Assembly: GCA_948099385.1 (NCBI GenBank)
Contig: CANUEZ040000129.1
Coordinates: forward strand, 620,001-684,000
DNA: 64,000 bases
Origin: Fasciola hepatica
Taxonomy: Eukaryota > Platyhelminthes > Trematoda > Plagiorchiida > Fasciolidae
Reading direction: 5' to 3'
Part shown: positions 1 through 10,929 of the stretch, piece by piece
Position numbering within the stretch: the stretch's first letter is position 1
Layout: each line of letters opens with the position of its first letter
The notes under the pieces: model-generated
Told to the model about the DNA's origin: nothing
Database searches by the model: none
What the model saw: the letters and a program-made list of their open reading frames with translations, nothing else
Translations under genes and position numbers: made by a program

Positions 1-8
1 TGAAGATT

Positions 9-251
9 TTGAATGCGCCAGAATTGAGTGATCTGTACGAAATAACATCAGAGACACGCACAGAGTGTCAGTTTTGTGGTAGACTACACCTCGCGGGAAG
101 AGACAGCTGTCCTACCTGGGAAAAACTTGTGACAACTGCGAGAAGCGCAATCATTTCGCTTCGAAAAATTTTCTTCCAAAAAATGGACGGAGGACAAAAT
201 CACCACGAAACAGATAGAGTGAAAGGGGGTGCTGATGCCTGCGTAGCGTAA
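9..251 (+). pseudogene. gypsy gag C-terminus with zinc knuckle
   Basis: An 80-codon open stretch carries CQFCGRLHLAGRDSCPTW, the first half of the CCHC-type knuckle seen at the gag/protease junction of K02A2.6-like gypsy elements. In intact relatives a second CNKCGKxNHF-type finger follows. Here the equivalent bases (about 125-165) read CDNCEKRNHF only after a frame change, so the second finger is frameshifted. The role would be nucleic-acid binding in the virus-like particle. The remnant is not functional. Confidence 0.65.
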
Positions 252-267
252 GGGTGATTTTGCCAAA

Positions 268-552
268 ATGTTGGTAAACGGTGAAGAGATGGACCTTCAG
301 TTAAACACAGGAGTAAAGATGAACATCATGCCTATAGGTGTTCTGTCTAGTATTGCATCGATGCCGACACATAAAAGACTCATTATGGGGAACAGTGACA
401 GGGCTCACCCAAGGGGTGAGGCAATGCCGCACCTCATCAATCCCAAGGATGGTCATTCGTCACTTATAAACTTTGTTATGGTCGACCAGGGCTATGTTCC
501 CACCATTGGATGTGAATCTATCGGAAATTTGGGTTGGGTGTCACTCCACTAG
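268..552 (+). pseudogene. gypsy aspartic protease with mutated active site
   Basis: The 94-codon frame starts VNGEEMDLQLNTG and continues MNIMP, the layout of a retropepsin flap-proximal region in which the catalytic triad is normally D-T-G. Here the triad reads N-T-G, so the catalytic aspartate is lost. The C-terminal part GCESIGNLGWV corresponds to the end of the protease domain, where relatives have a LLG-type motif. It sits directly downstream of the zinc knuckle, as expected. Confidence 0.7.
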
Positions 553-744
553 GATTCATTCATTCACCATGTATCTGATGCTGAATATTACTTTGAATAA
601 TATACCTCTGCTTCAGTGAGAAATTGGGAAAGCTTCCGGGAATGACGATATTACTCTAATATGAACCTGCGGAATCTGCAGCACTACCGACGAAGAGCAT
701 TCCGTACGCAGTTATAGAAGGAATTGGAAGCTAGTTGGACTTTC

Positions 745-1125
745 TCATATCGAAAGACTTCCTGATTAAAGTTGATGAACCGACAGACTGGGTGAGTCCA
801 GTGGTGATTGTGACGAAAGCATCCAGGGGACTTCGTATTTGCATCGATCTCAAACCACTAAATAAAGCTCTAGGGTGAGAGCCTTTTGGCCACCTATTTT
901 TGACGATATTAAACCTGAGTTATCAAACGTCCGGTGCTTTGCTAAAGTAGGTCTGGCTTCAGCATTTTTACATTTAGAGTTGGATGAAGCTTCGAGGTTT
1001 CTGACTATGTCTGGCATACCGTTGAAAGCGACCACCTTTCGGCCTGAAGGCATCAAGCGGAATATTCCAGCAGAGGATTCTCCAAGAAGTAGACGACATA
1101 CCCGGGGTGCTCTGCGTAGGAGATA
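745..1125 (+). pseudogene. gypsy reverse transcriptase fragment
   Basis: Reading from about 766, DEPTDWVSPVVIVTK followed by LRICIDLKPLNKAL is the fingers region of a Ty3/gypsy RT. After a small gap, PPIFDDIKPELSNVRCF, then KVGLASAFLHLELDE, corresponds to the palm motif whose first catalytic aspartate (normally KVDL) is replaced by glycine. The second palm motif (YxDD) is weakly preserved near 1090-1130, where DDIPGVLCVGDNI can be read across a frame change. Clearly inactive. Confidence 0.75.
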
Positions 1126-1527
1126 ATATTATAATTTTTGACGAAAATGTTGAGTAACACAATAGAAGGTTCAATTCTTTTCTGCAACGATGAACTCGTG
1201 GTGGAATTAAACTGAAACGGGACAATATGACTTTGACTAACAGCAGCCAAGTCTCACAGCTGCGTTCTCATTGGTGAAGGTATTACACAGGATACGAGAA
1301 AAGTAAGCTTGACTCTAGATATGCCTGCACCAACCAATTCGAATGGTGTCTCACATTTTAGCGGTATGATCAACTACCTGAACAGATTCGTAGCAGAGTT
1401 AGAGAAACTTATGAGACTGATCCGCTGATTAGCACAGGGAAGCGAACATGGGTTTGAGCAGACGAACAGAAATTTGCATATTATCACATAAAGCGGCTTA
1501 TCGTGAAGGTCCTGGTTCTATCACATC

Positions 1528-1990
1528 GTGATCAAACTTTACCTCTATGGCTTGGGAGCCGTTCTTTTACATAATCGCAGTAGGAGGTTTGCAGTTTTTG
1601 AGCAGAAATATGTGCAAGTCATAAAAGAACCACGGGTAATTGTATACGCTGTGGACAAGTACTACGACTACACCTTCGATCAATCTAAGCACATACACTT
1701 ATATCATAAGCCACTGATCACGATTCGGGATAAGCCGCTACATCGAGCACCACGAAGACTTAGACCAATGTTAATACATCTCCAAAAGTAAAACCACGAA
1801 CTGCATTATCAGCAATTAAAACACATGTTCGTAGCTGACACTCACGAGCCACCATATCGAATACGGAAGACGAAAGTAGAAATGAAAGGGTGAATATTGC
1901 ATTAGCGGCAACTGATTCTGAATTGCCTCAAAATTAAGAGTCCCACAACGGTAAATCCGTGTCTAAAGCCTTGAAGGAATCTATGAACTA
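1528..1990 (+). pseudogene. gypsy RNase H remnant
   Basis: An 87-codon frame reads LYLYGLGAVLLHN and later VYAVDKYYDYTFD and HKPLITIRDKPLHRAPRRL, the RNase H and tether region of K02A2.6-like gypsy elements. The catalytic aspartate normally preceding YGLGAVLL (SDYGLGA) is replaced (LYG). Downstream, after a stop near 1790, bases to about 1850 still read NHELHYQQ then HMFVADTH, the end of the domain. There is no integrase after it in this orientation. Confidence 0.75.
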
Positions 1991-2029
1991 CCGTCATAAT
2001 ACACCATCTGATTTTCAAAAAAAGTTTTT

Positions 2030-2300
2030 GCATCAGTGGTAAGTTAGTGGTTTCGACCGAAAAAGTGGGTAGTGGGCAAAGAGACTAAGAAACAGGCAGT
2101 TAAGATGGATTAGGAAAAGAAGAGATACCCATTTCTGGCACTTTTTCCAACTTTGGGCTAGCCCAACGCGCTGCCCATTGGGGTGCAGGTAGCGCTGTCC
2201 AACGTTTCTGATTCTGTTGCCCAACTTTAGCCCAACGCGCGCCCACTTGGGCGTGCCGCTTGGGAAGAGACTTTTGCTTGGCACGTTATAAATAGAGCAA
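2030..2300. repeat. GC-rich imperfect direct repeat with palindromic cores
   Basis: Two diverged ~35-bp units (about 2152-2188 and 2223-2262) share CTTT(GGGCT)AGCCCAACGCG followed by GCCCA-TTGGG(C/G)TGC. Each contains GCCCAA paired with TTGGGC, so each could fold as a hairpin. No coding potential is apparent. It lies between the gypsy RNase H remnant and the opposite-strand integrase scrap. Confidence 0.5.
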
Positions 2301-2548
2301 TCTGATTGACACAAGAGGCTTTAATAACTTACGAATAATCAGCAATGTTTGAGATATCCTTGTTGCACGCTGTAACAATGTACTGAGCGCTTTTCCCAAA
2401 GAATTGCATTTCGGCAGATGGCTTATGATATCATGAAGATCAAGCATGATCACCATCCTATTACTACTTCGTGGCATAACTATAACATAGATTGGTCGTA
2501 CAATTTATTCTCTGAGAGCTATACATCAGCAGAGAAACAAATTCACAC

Positions 2549-2815
2549 ATGGTTCTTAAACAACGATATTTGAACATTTCCACTGTACTCTTACCGGCTA
2601 TATTTCAGCAGGAATTTCCGCACAACTGGATTGAAATTTATGGAGTGTACACCAGTCTCACGAGTACGTCCAGTGTTCTCAGCAAGTCCATTAGACTGAG
2701 GATGACGAGATGCAGTCTACGAATGATGACAACCAAGTCCTTTCAGTCGACTATTGAGTGATTCGGCATAGAAGTGGGTACCATCGTCAGTCAAAAGGGC
2801 TAGAGGCTATGGTAT
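2549..2815 (-). pseudogene. gypsy integrase catalytic-core fragment
   Basis: On the minus strand from 2812 the translation reads LALLTDDGTHFYAESLNS, then LKGLGCHHS, a stop, TASRHPQSNGLAEN, and later VHSINFNPVVRKFLLKYS. This is the second aspartate (TDDGTHF) to glutamate (GLAEN) segment of a retroviral-type DDE integrase, where relatives read TAPYHPxSNGxAEN. A stop replaces one residue before TASRHPQ. The orientation is opposite to the gypsy remnant just upstream, so it comes from a different insertion or an inverted piece. Confidence 0.75.
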
Positions 2816-5729
2816 CTTGTACATTCCACATATTCTACCATTTTCTTTTTACTGTATTGTAGGAGTTTTATCGTTTTATCAAATTATTAAAGACACATTT
2901 TCAACCGACCCGCAAGTGGTTGGCGCGGATTGTTCTTTCTGCGTTGCTTGCGCGCCTCGTGTGACTTGTACCAATAAAGGTAGAATTCACACAATTCCAA
3001 ACGCTATTTTAGCGCACCTACGGCGACTCGGCCGTCAACTGTGGAATTATTAGAGTCTATTCGGTCGATCTATAGCTACATCGAACTAACTTGAGGAGCA
3101 ATTTTTATGTGACCGGTTTGATGTCAACTCCCTGAACATCGTGTGAGTCATCCTTTTTCTATTTCTATTGCACCACATTTCTGTACAGTGGCATTTTGTT
3201 TCCATATCCTCTTTTTGTTTTGTATCTCTATCGAACCACCACAAGACATTCATCTACCTAAAGCCATGCGGAGGGCCGTCAGTGCGAACTCGGCTGTGGC
3301 TGAAGTTGTCCAAAATACAGTGTTTAAGAAACGAAATTACCCACGGAGATCGAATTGTCGAACGAACTACTGTAATGTTACATAGTAGGCTAATCAGTAC
3401 GGAAGAATGGGCATTTCAGGAGCAGGTAGGAGTTGCGTTATAGCTACACTGCTTTGCCTGGGGTTTTGTTCAAAGACCGATTAATCGATTGGGAAATAGG
3501 AATTTCTCTGACAAGTAAGTAGATTGAAAGCAGAGCAGTGTAAACTAGGTGTGCCTTACCAACACGAATAAAACAGTCACTGAAATGAACTGATCGTAGA
3601 AATAACGAAAAGCATGTAGTTACTCTGGTTTGACGTGGTGCATGAAATAGAAGTAGGAATAGCATGTTCGCATATCATTTCCACAAAATCTACGTAAATA
3701 GAATGGGGGAAAACTGTTATTTGGATAGACAATATCAATGTATGCTTCACGTGCAATTGCCCCATAATCCACTCCTGATTGAACCATTGCAACTGAAATT
3801 GGGTGCGATACATGGCGTATTTCTTTTATACCTAAGTTGAAAGTTGAGCTGACGATTATGGGATCCCTCTAAGGGTTACATAAATCAACCCTAACTTATG
3901 CGCGTTCCGTCATATAATAATCCAGTTTGGCTCCATTTGATACCGTAAACAGAAACTAAGATATTTGTCTCGCAATTTTTGGACACATGGCCAACACGAT
4001 TCACTAAGGATGAACTGTACATATGGGGTTTACTTTCGTAACAACGAAAAAAACAGACTCTGAATACCGGTGGATTCATTGATGATCTGATTAAAAGAGG
4101 TGTAATGACCTCGATCTTTCTGAGAAAATGGCTGTTTTCTGGACACCACTTTGGATCTATTTTCTCTTCGATCTTTCCCGACGTTCGACATCGGCCCCAT
4201 AGTGTTGTCCGGTTGCAAAAGTTTTACTGGACTGACATTTTCGAGGTTTCCTTCGACTTCGTTTTGAATCACTTTCGCTTTCGGTCGTTCGCCGATTGTA
4301 CGCGCTCGTGGTTTGCTTTCTGCACAGCCGCTGCGTTTCGTTTCGTTTTCCGTTCGGCTTATCTCTCTTATCGGTACCGTTTCGGCGCCACGATACATAG
4401 AATACACCTTGCATCTGTAAACCGACTTGCTTCTTCTCTATTCGTCCGACAGACGGGATACCGTTGGTATTCCGCCGCTAGACCCAATAGGAGACACGTT
4501 CACCAGCCGCTCTCGAAAGTCCTCTATAGACTGATGGAGAGATAGTAAACCGCACATAGTCGGCTGCCGGATGTAGTACTGCCATTTTCAGCGGGGAACG
4601 GAGGAAATTGTGATGAATCACAATATGGGTAGTTCTGTTACGAGGTCATCAGGATGAACGGGTTGCGGTTCTATTAGTTATGAGTGCTTACTTCAAGTAC
4701 TTCCGTAATTCCCCATCGGTATATTAATTTATAAGGACCGGAAGTTCCGGTCGATTCAGGCTTTCGGAGTAATACTCTAAGGATGCTTTTGAGGCCGTAA
4801 CTGGCTCTTAGCTCCAGAAAGACTTAAAGTAGCCAAGGCCGAGAGTTGCAGGTACATGTGCACTTCCGACTTTTTCCATGATTCTCAAGGTCTCTTGGCA
4901 CAACACTCCTTTGTTGTACCAGCGCTTTAATGTAAAACAGGCGCACACATCTTTTTGAACATCATCGCCGCGCTATACTAAAAGGCTGTCAATAAATCTT
5001 TCATTCTGACACAGTCTCGTTTTCTGATTTGGAGTGTCTTGGAATTATATTGGTCAGAACTAATTATGAGAAAGAAAACATTTAAAAGCTTCCAGGGCTT
5101 CACTTTGCACTCATCTCAATGCCGTCCTGTTCTGTTCAACGAATGGTTGTCAGAACGAACTGAATTGAAGGTATTGGCGGATATCGGCACTTTGGCGCTC
5201 ATTTCTTCGATCGAAAGGGCGGCAAACAACTGTGAGTTTGTGTCACACATTTTGTTTCGTTTAAATTCCTGAAGTATATACAATTTTGGCCTTTTATCAC
5301 AACAAGCTCATCCGCCCATCTTAGTTTGCCAATGTATGGTAGCTAGATCTTACTTCGCGGTTTCCTTAGTAAACTCGTGCCTTGATCCTTTTTATTGCGG
5401 AGACCACTTGCAAGTTACTGTAATGTGCGGCACTGCACGAATATGTTAACCAGAAAACTATTCTCCACGACCCTTGAGAACGAGAAGGCGATTGGGAAAG
5501 AAGGTGGTTAGCGTGTATTTGGGAGCGTGCGTGAGAGCGTGCGTGAGAGCAACGGTCAAATGGCAACCACGCTTCGCAGTCAGCGTTCAGTTAAACAATG
5601 AACGTGGTAAAAGTATGAACGAAGATGGCCACCGCTACAGGGGCCTCCTCCTAGAAGTCCGACGGAGTTGGGCTTTGATCGTGATGCTAGGCCGGAAATA
5701 TTGGTTGTACAGAAACTCCTCGTAGCTTG
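2816..5729. other. No gene recognised
   Basis: About 2.9 kb of unassigned sequence. Open frames of 60-146 codons exist on both strands (the longest at 4105-4545), but none shows a recognisable domain, and they overlap one another on opposite strands. It may hold LTR or untranslated remnants of the neighbouring gypsy elements; I could not demonstrate this. Confidence 0.5.
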
Positions 5730-6201
5730 CCCGTTATACTGTTGGTGACGTCGAACGACTGCTGATGAGTTTAACGGTGCCTGCACTCTCGAGGTCCAAT
5801 GTGCATGGGTCCAACTGTGTTTTGGCGCCCAAGAAGCTCACAGGCATGCGAGCCGAAGGATGCCTCGTCAGGTCCATCCAAAAGGGCGTCCAGTTGTCGT
5901 CTCCAGTACTACGCTGACTAATCGGCCCGTTATCCAGTGGGTGGTTAGCTCCTTGAACATGCACGGGAGTCAGCGAGGATACGGATGGAGCCAATGTGAC
6001 TGTGTGGCTCCGTCTGAGATAGGGCAGGGTAAACTGGAACAAAATAGCGCCTGAGGGCGCTGGCGGATGTTGGACCGTAATAACAACACACAAACGACGT
6101 TCAGTTTTGTTGCAGTCGCTAGGGGACCAGAAGAAAGTGAAATCGTAGCTACCGATTGTATTTTCTCGGGCCTGTTGGCTGGTGAACTTCCCAACTTACT
6201 C
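5730..6201 (-). other. Probable 3' untranslated region or LTR of the gypsy copy at 6202-9447
   Basis: This stretch lies directly beyond the last stop of the minus-strand gypsy polyprotein, where the polypurine tract and 3' LTR belong. It has no domain. On the minus strand TGTTAGGAGTAAG starts at about 6208, which could be an LTR start, but no second copy exists in the window to confirm it. Boundaries are a guess. Confidence 0.3.
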
Positions 6202-7437
6202 CTAACAGTCGGTTGTAAAAATCGTCACGAAATCGGCGAAGCGGACGGGATTTCGTAGTTGGCGACCGCGGCAGCTACTTCGCGTTATGGGTACGGTTGG
6301 AGAATGTGATGGACTAGCTGCCGAGTCCTCACTAGGCGTAATTGGGGGTGGTTCGAGTAATAACTCGCTCGATGCGGGTGACTGAGCGGCTTGAGCAGGT
6401 GTAAATTGGCCGGGTGGCTCGCACTCCATGACGGCAGGCTTGAGACGGTCGATAGATACGGTGTCATGTCGTCCGCTGATGTCTGTGACAGATGTTTTTG
6501 CCCTACGTTTTATCACCCGAAACGGGCCAGTGTATGGCTCTTGTAGTGGTGATCGAAAGCCATCGACGCGAAGGAATACGTGAGTAGCGTTTTCTAACAT
6601 AACTTGTAGACTGGTGTTCACGCGGCGGACTGGCGTTGAGCATTTGCATGTGCTACGTACGGAGCTGAGCATAGTCACCGTAATCGAAAGTCACGTTTGG
6701 TGAGGGGGGCTTCAAACTCCCCAGACAGGCGAAGTGTACAGCCACATAACAGTACGGCCGGTGTTGTACAATTCTTCCTTAACGGTACTACGCAGGCTTA
6801 AGAGTGCTAATGATAGTGTTTCACTCCAAAGGGGGTTACCGTTTGTTCGAAGGGCAGCTTTTAATTGTCGGTGGAAACGCTCAACCACACCAATGGCCTG
6901 AGGGTGTTAAGCTGCCGTCTTAACGTGTTGGAAACTGAGCGTAGCGAGTAGGCTGCCGAAAGCGCCGTCAAAGTGTGGACCACGATCGGTGGTCACTATT
7001 GCCGGGCAACCGAAATGACTAACCTAACCGGTCAGAAAAGCTTTCGCGGCCTCTTCCGACGTCGGACGAGGGATAGGAATGGCCTGCGGCCAGTGAGTAA
7101 AATGATCCACGCATGTGGGTATGTAAACGTACCCAAGCGAAGGTGGAAGTGGTCCTACGAGGTCGACGTGCACATGATGAAAACGTGTTTCAGGTTCTGG
7201 GAACCTGGCTAACGCCGCCTTGGTGTGCCCATGAATCTTAACACGTTGACATCGCAGGCAAGCACGAGCCCATTGGCGGACATCTCGGTTGACATTGTGC
7301 CAAACAAAACGCTCAGTTATCAGTTTCACCGAGGCAGTCACACCCGGACGAGCCAGATTGTGGAGTGTCAGGAAGGTAGGATAACGGTTGGCAGCAGGAA
7401 CCACCGGCCTAGGGCGACCTTGCGACACATCGCACAC
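6202..7437 (-). pseudogene. gypsy G1 integrase and C-terminal tail
   Basis: The N-terminal zinc-binding region (7437-7250) includes HNLARPGVTASVKLI and ACLRCQRVK. The catalytic core keeps all three acidic residues: HVDLVGPLP, then VTTDRGPHFD near 6990, then GVVERFHRQLK near 6890. A stop sits between them in the segment usually reading TAYHPQ (AA-stop-HPQA). After a frame change, 6678-6202 gives the C-terminal domain with YTGPFRVIKRRAKT and HDTVSIDRLKPA, then a proline/serine-rich tail ending RNPVRFADFV. Confidence 0.85.
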
Positions 7438-7554
7438 GATGGTATTCTGGGAAGCTGGATAGGTACTTTCTTCAAGCTCAAAGAACCGTTTTGTCGAAGT
7501 TGTTCGATGTCAGGGTCCATAGTTTGGGCCTGTGCCATTGCCTCCAAGTTGATG

Positions 7555-8128
7555 TTAAGCGTCGGTGACAGGCTTAGTTGATGTACGCGTGGTAAGGCGT
7601 CGGCGACTGGATAAAGTACCCCAGGGACGTGTCGTATGTCCACAGTAAACTGAGACAAAGCCCAAGTGGCGAATCTTGCGTGGCGAGCATCGATCGGGAG
7701 CCGACTTTGGTGCGTAAACCAAAGGCTTGTGGTCTGTAAACACCGTGAACGAACGGCCTTCGAGTGCATGTCGAAAATGACGAATTCCCAAGTAGATGGC
7801 TAGTAACTCCCCACAAAATGTGCTGTACCTAGATTCGGCGGGTTGTAGGCGCTTGGAGAAGAAATTCTAAAGGTTGCCAAGAATCGTCTACGAACTGTTG
7901 CAGTACTGCTCCAACCGCTGTGTCCGAGGCATCCGTCACTACCGAAATAGGAGCCAAACGGTCGGGATGGGTAAGGAGTGCTGTGTTGGCGACAACATCC
8001 TTGACCAAGGCAAATGCGACTTGTGCCGTGTCGGGAAACACGAACTTCCGCTTACCTCCGAGCAACAGGTCGGTTAAGGGTTGCATCATTTCCGCATCGT
8101 GAGGAATAAATCGGCGGTAGAAATTCAC
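7555..8128 (-). pseudogene. gypsy G1 connection and RNase H
   Basis: From 8128 the frame reads MNFYRRFIPHDAEMMQPLTDLL (connection), then HPDRLAPISVVTDASDTAVGAVLQQ, where TDAS carries the first RNase H catalytic aspartate. A shifted frame from 7791 continues with LEGRSFTVFTDHKPLVYA, containing the conserved TDHKPL motif. A further shift (7769-7368) gives FTVDIRHVPGVLYPVADALPR, the end of RNase H where VADALSR is usual. At least two frameshifts. Confidence 0.85.
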
Positions 8129-8158
8129 CAGGCCGGCAAATTGACGCGACTGGCGAAA

Positions 8159-9057
8159 TTATTGGGGTTCAGGATAGTCGCAAATAGCGGAAACTTTATC
8201 TGGCAGAGGGCGGATACCCGAGGATGGAATAGAATGTCCTCTGAAAGTGATATCAGACCGGCCTAATTCGCATTTCGCGATATTGATCGTAACGCCGTGC
8301 TGGCTAAGGCGTTCGAAAAGTGCTCGTGAGTGTGTAGCGTGCTCTTGCTCTGAAGAAATAGCCACCAAAATATCATACAGGTATATGTAGACATTTTCCA
8401 AACCACGGGTTGCCTCCTGCATGAGCCGTTGAAAGGTCTGGGCTGCATTGCTGAGTCCAAACGGAATTCGCAGAAACTCGAACAGTCCGAAAGGTGTAGT
8501 GACGGCTGTTTTAAGGATATCGGCCTTTGCTGCCGGGATCTGGTTGTACGCAAGGACTAAATCGATACGGCCGAAAGCGGAGCAACTTGATAAAGACGAA
8601 GTAATGTCCTGTATATGGGGAACTGAGTATCGGTCAGGGACGGTGACTTTTTTAAGCGCTCTGTAATCACCACAGGGTCGCCAGCCGCCACTAGACTTGG
8701 GGACCATATGAAGGGGGAAGCCCAAGGGATACTAGAAGGGCGTATTATACCCAGTTCTGGCACGCGTTCGGATTCCGACTGTGCAACACGAAGCTTGCCT
8801 GTTGCTTACCGACGCGGCTTACTGAACAAAGGGGGTCCCTTAGTATCGATATGGTGAGTGACGTTGGTGGTCACTGCTGGGAGAGACCCGGCCTGCCGAA
8901 ACATGGCCGGGTAGGCGGCGATGAGATCGCTATAAGGTTGGTGTGCCGGTGGTTGAACGTAAAAAGGCGTGACGTGATTCACTCGCAAATTATAACCCGC
9001 AGCAGCGAGAGTGGTCTGACGATCCACCACTCTGCGGCGCCGTGCATCAACTAACAA
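8159..9057 (-). pseudogene. gypsy G1 reverse transcriptase
   Basis: The lead-in (9057-8806) reads YPAMFRQAGSLPA and HHIDTKGPPLFSKPRR, the segment just ahead of RT fingers. After a frame change the 188-codon frame from 8725 has LHMVPKSSGGWRPCGDYRAL, FGRIDLVLAYNQIP (first catalytic D kept), TPFGLFEFLRIPFGLSNAA and YIYLYDILVA. The last is the YxDD box (usually VYLDDILVAS) with its first catalytic aspartate replaced by tyrosine. The domain ends at IRPLPDKVSAICDYPEPQ, the usual RT/connection boundary. Inactive by the YLYD change alone. Confidence 0.85.
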
Positions 9058-9243
9058 GTCAAAGTGTTTCAGGAAGTCAATGCTTAGAATTGGATACGAG
9101 ACGTCGGCGATGATGAATACCCAACGAAAATTAAGCTTTAAACGTAAGGTTAAGGTGAGCGACCGCTGGCCAAATGTTGGGATGGCAGCGCCATTAGCAG
9201 CTTGTAGTGTTTGGGCCTGCGGTGTGCTATTGTGGCCTTTCGC

Positions 9244-9447
9244 TCAGGGGGGGGGGGTGCTCACCTTGGTACCGGTATCTGCAAGGAATGGGTTATTTGA
9301 AATGATGTCTCTTACGTTCAAAAGACGACTATTAGTCTGATACCCGGCTTCGTGGGTCTTTACCACGGGCCAGCGGTTTAGTTTCCTTGATGAGCACCGG
9401 TAAAGGTACACCCTGGCTCGCATCGTTTGGCTCCCTCGCCAAAGCAA
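9244..9447 (-). pseudogene. gypsy G1 aspartic protease fragment
   Basis: The 67-codon frame contains SRLLNVRDIISNNPFLADTG then KVSTPPP. This matches the retropepsin start of flatworm gypsy elements (RLFxxDxxSGxxFLVDTGAxxS). The D-T-G active site is intact. A run of nine G at about 9248-9256 lies at the end of this frame and probably causes the frameshift that ends it. Confidence 0.75.
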
Positions 9448-10319
9448 CTGTGGATTTAGATGTATAAATTTTTCATTTGTTCATTTTTCTCAATATATAT
9501 CAACAAGAAAATTAGTCGGCGTCATGTCTGATTTAGATTCAGGAAACTTGTTGCCATTATAATGACATCTGGTACTGCCCAATAATAGGGGGGCGGGGAA
9601 GGGGGCTGGACGATGCGCTCAAAACAGGCCAGTGTATGGCGGTGGTAGTGGTGGTCGAACACCATCGAAATGAGAAAATATGTGGGTGGCTGTTTCCAAA
9701 GCAGCTAGGACATAATTTGTAGACTGTTGTCCACGCGGCGGACTGGCTTTGAGCACTCGCATGTGCTAATTAAGGCTCTGAGCATGGTCGCCATAGTCGA
9801 AAGTCACGGTTGATGGGGGGGGGCTACCAACTCCCCAAGTAGACGAACAGCACAGTCATGCATCATCACGGCCGGTGCTTATTGCGCTTCTTTAAAGGTA
9901 TTATGCAGGCTCAAGAGTGCGAATGGCAGTGCTCTACTCCAAAGCGCGTTACCATCTGCGTGAAGGGCGGCTTTTGACGGTTTGTGGGAACCGCCAACCG
10001 CATCGTTGGCCTAAGGGCGGTGGGCTGCCTCCTTCATGTGTTGGCAACCGAACGTAGTGGGTAGGCTGCAAAAAGCGCCGTCAAATTGTGGAACACTATC
10101 GGTCGTCTCTGTTGCCGGGCAACTGAACTGGCCAACCCAGCCCGTCAGGAAAGCCTTTGTGGAACGAGGGAGGGGGAGGGCCTATGGCCAGTAGCTGAAT
10201 GGACTCGCGCATGTGAGTATTTAAACATATGCAAGCAAGGGTTCCGGTGGTCATACGAGGTTGACATGTACCCGAAAAAGCTTCTGGGACTCCGGGGAAC
10301 CGGAGATTTTGTTCTCGGT

Positions 10320-10858
10320 TAACGGAGAAAACAGTAAGCAACAGATTCATTTATCATCAGCGCTTCAGCAAGCACGTTCTTAAGCAGGCAAGCAAGCAAT
10401 CAAGTGAATAGCCTGCAGGTAACAGCGGGAATAACATGTGTCTGAGTGCGGTCAAGAAGGGCTTCTTGGCAGCAACGAATCAAGCAACATTTACGGCTTG
10501 GTGACAAAGTCTGATTGGCTACAGCGAGCCGTCCGTGGCATGAGTGAAGTCACAGCGATGTGCGTACATGCGTGCTTTCGTGTGTGATAATAGCCATAAG
10601 TGACGCGAAAACACGAACTTGTGCCCGGGTTTGGCCTACGTAAGCGTAAGCTCGACAACGTGACAGGCAGGTGAGAACAAAGGATGAATATCAACCTCAC
10701 GTGGAACCAACGGCGTGTGATTGGCAGAGTTTGGGATAAACAGGTGTCGCGCACTTGGATGCGAAGCCAGGGGGACCAAGATGAATCTCAAGCTGGTGCC
10801 AGTGACACATGGAATGGTCATACAAGTCCATCTAATGTCGTCTTAGTGTTTCTGTGCA
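10320..10858. repeat. ~530-bp insertion in gypsy G2
   Basis: Compared with G1, alignment stops after about 10318 (GGAACCGGA...) and resumes at about 10858 (CATCTTAACACGTTGACG). The intervening sequence has no match elsewhere in the window and no coding potential. Size and position suggest a solo LTR or a short retroposon. I could not identify terminal repeats or a target duplication with confidence. Confidence 0.45.
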
Positions 10859-10929
10859 TCTTAACACGTTGACGGTGAAAATACACACGGTCAACCTACG
10901 GATATTGTGCCAAACAAAGCGCTAGGTTA

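Larger units (their letters stand above)
9..1990 (+). mobile_element. Decayed Ty3/gypsy retrotransposon (gag end to RNase H)
   Basis: Four retroviral-type domains occur in gypsy order on the plus strand: a gag zinc knuckle, an aspartic protease, reverse transcriptase and RNase H. They are spread over several frames and separated by stops, so this is a dead copy. The motifs match the gypsy branch often annotated as K02A2.6-like (for example WVSPVVIVTK, then ICIDLKPLNKAL). No LTR was found at either side. The window begins inside the element, so the 5' part lies outside. No integrase follows in the same orientation. Confidence 0.85.
6202..9447 (-). mobile_element. Decayed Ty3/gypsy retrotransposon, copy G1 (protease to integrase)
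   Basis: Reading the minus strand from 9447 down, protease, RT, RNase H, integrase and a C-terminal tail occur in canonical gypsy order. They are interrupted by frameshifts and a few stops. The polyprotein tail ends GRQLRNPVRFADFV, an ending shared by gypsy elements of flukes and tapeworms in my recollection. No gag lies upstream: homology stops near 9450 and a second copy of the same family begins at 9600. So G1 is 5'-truncated or its gag was lost. Confidence 0.9.

Noticed and set aside
4105..4545. 146-codon plus-strand frame
   Set aside because: No recognisable motif, heavily overlapped by minus-strand frames of similar length; Phe/Arg-rich composition looks like an artefact.
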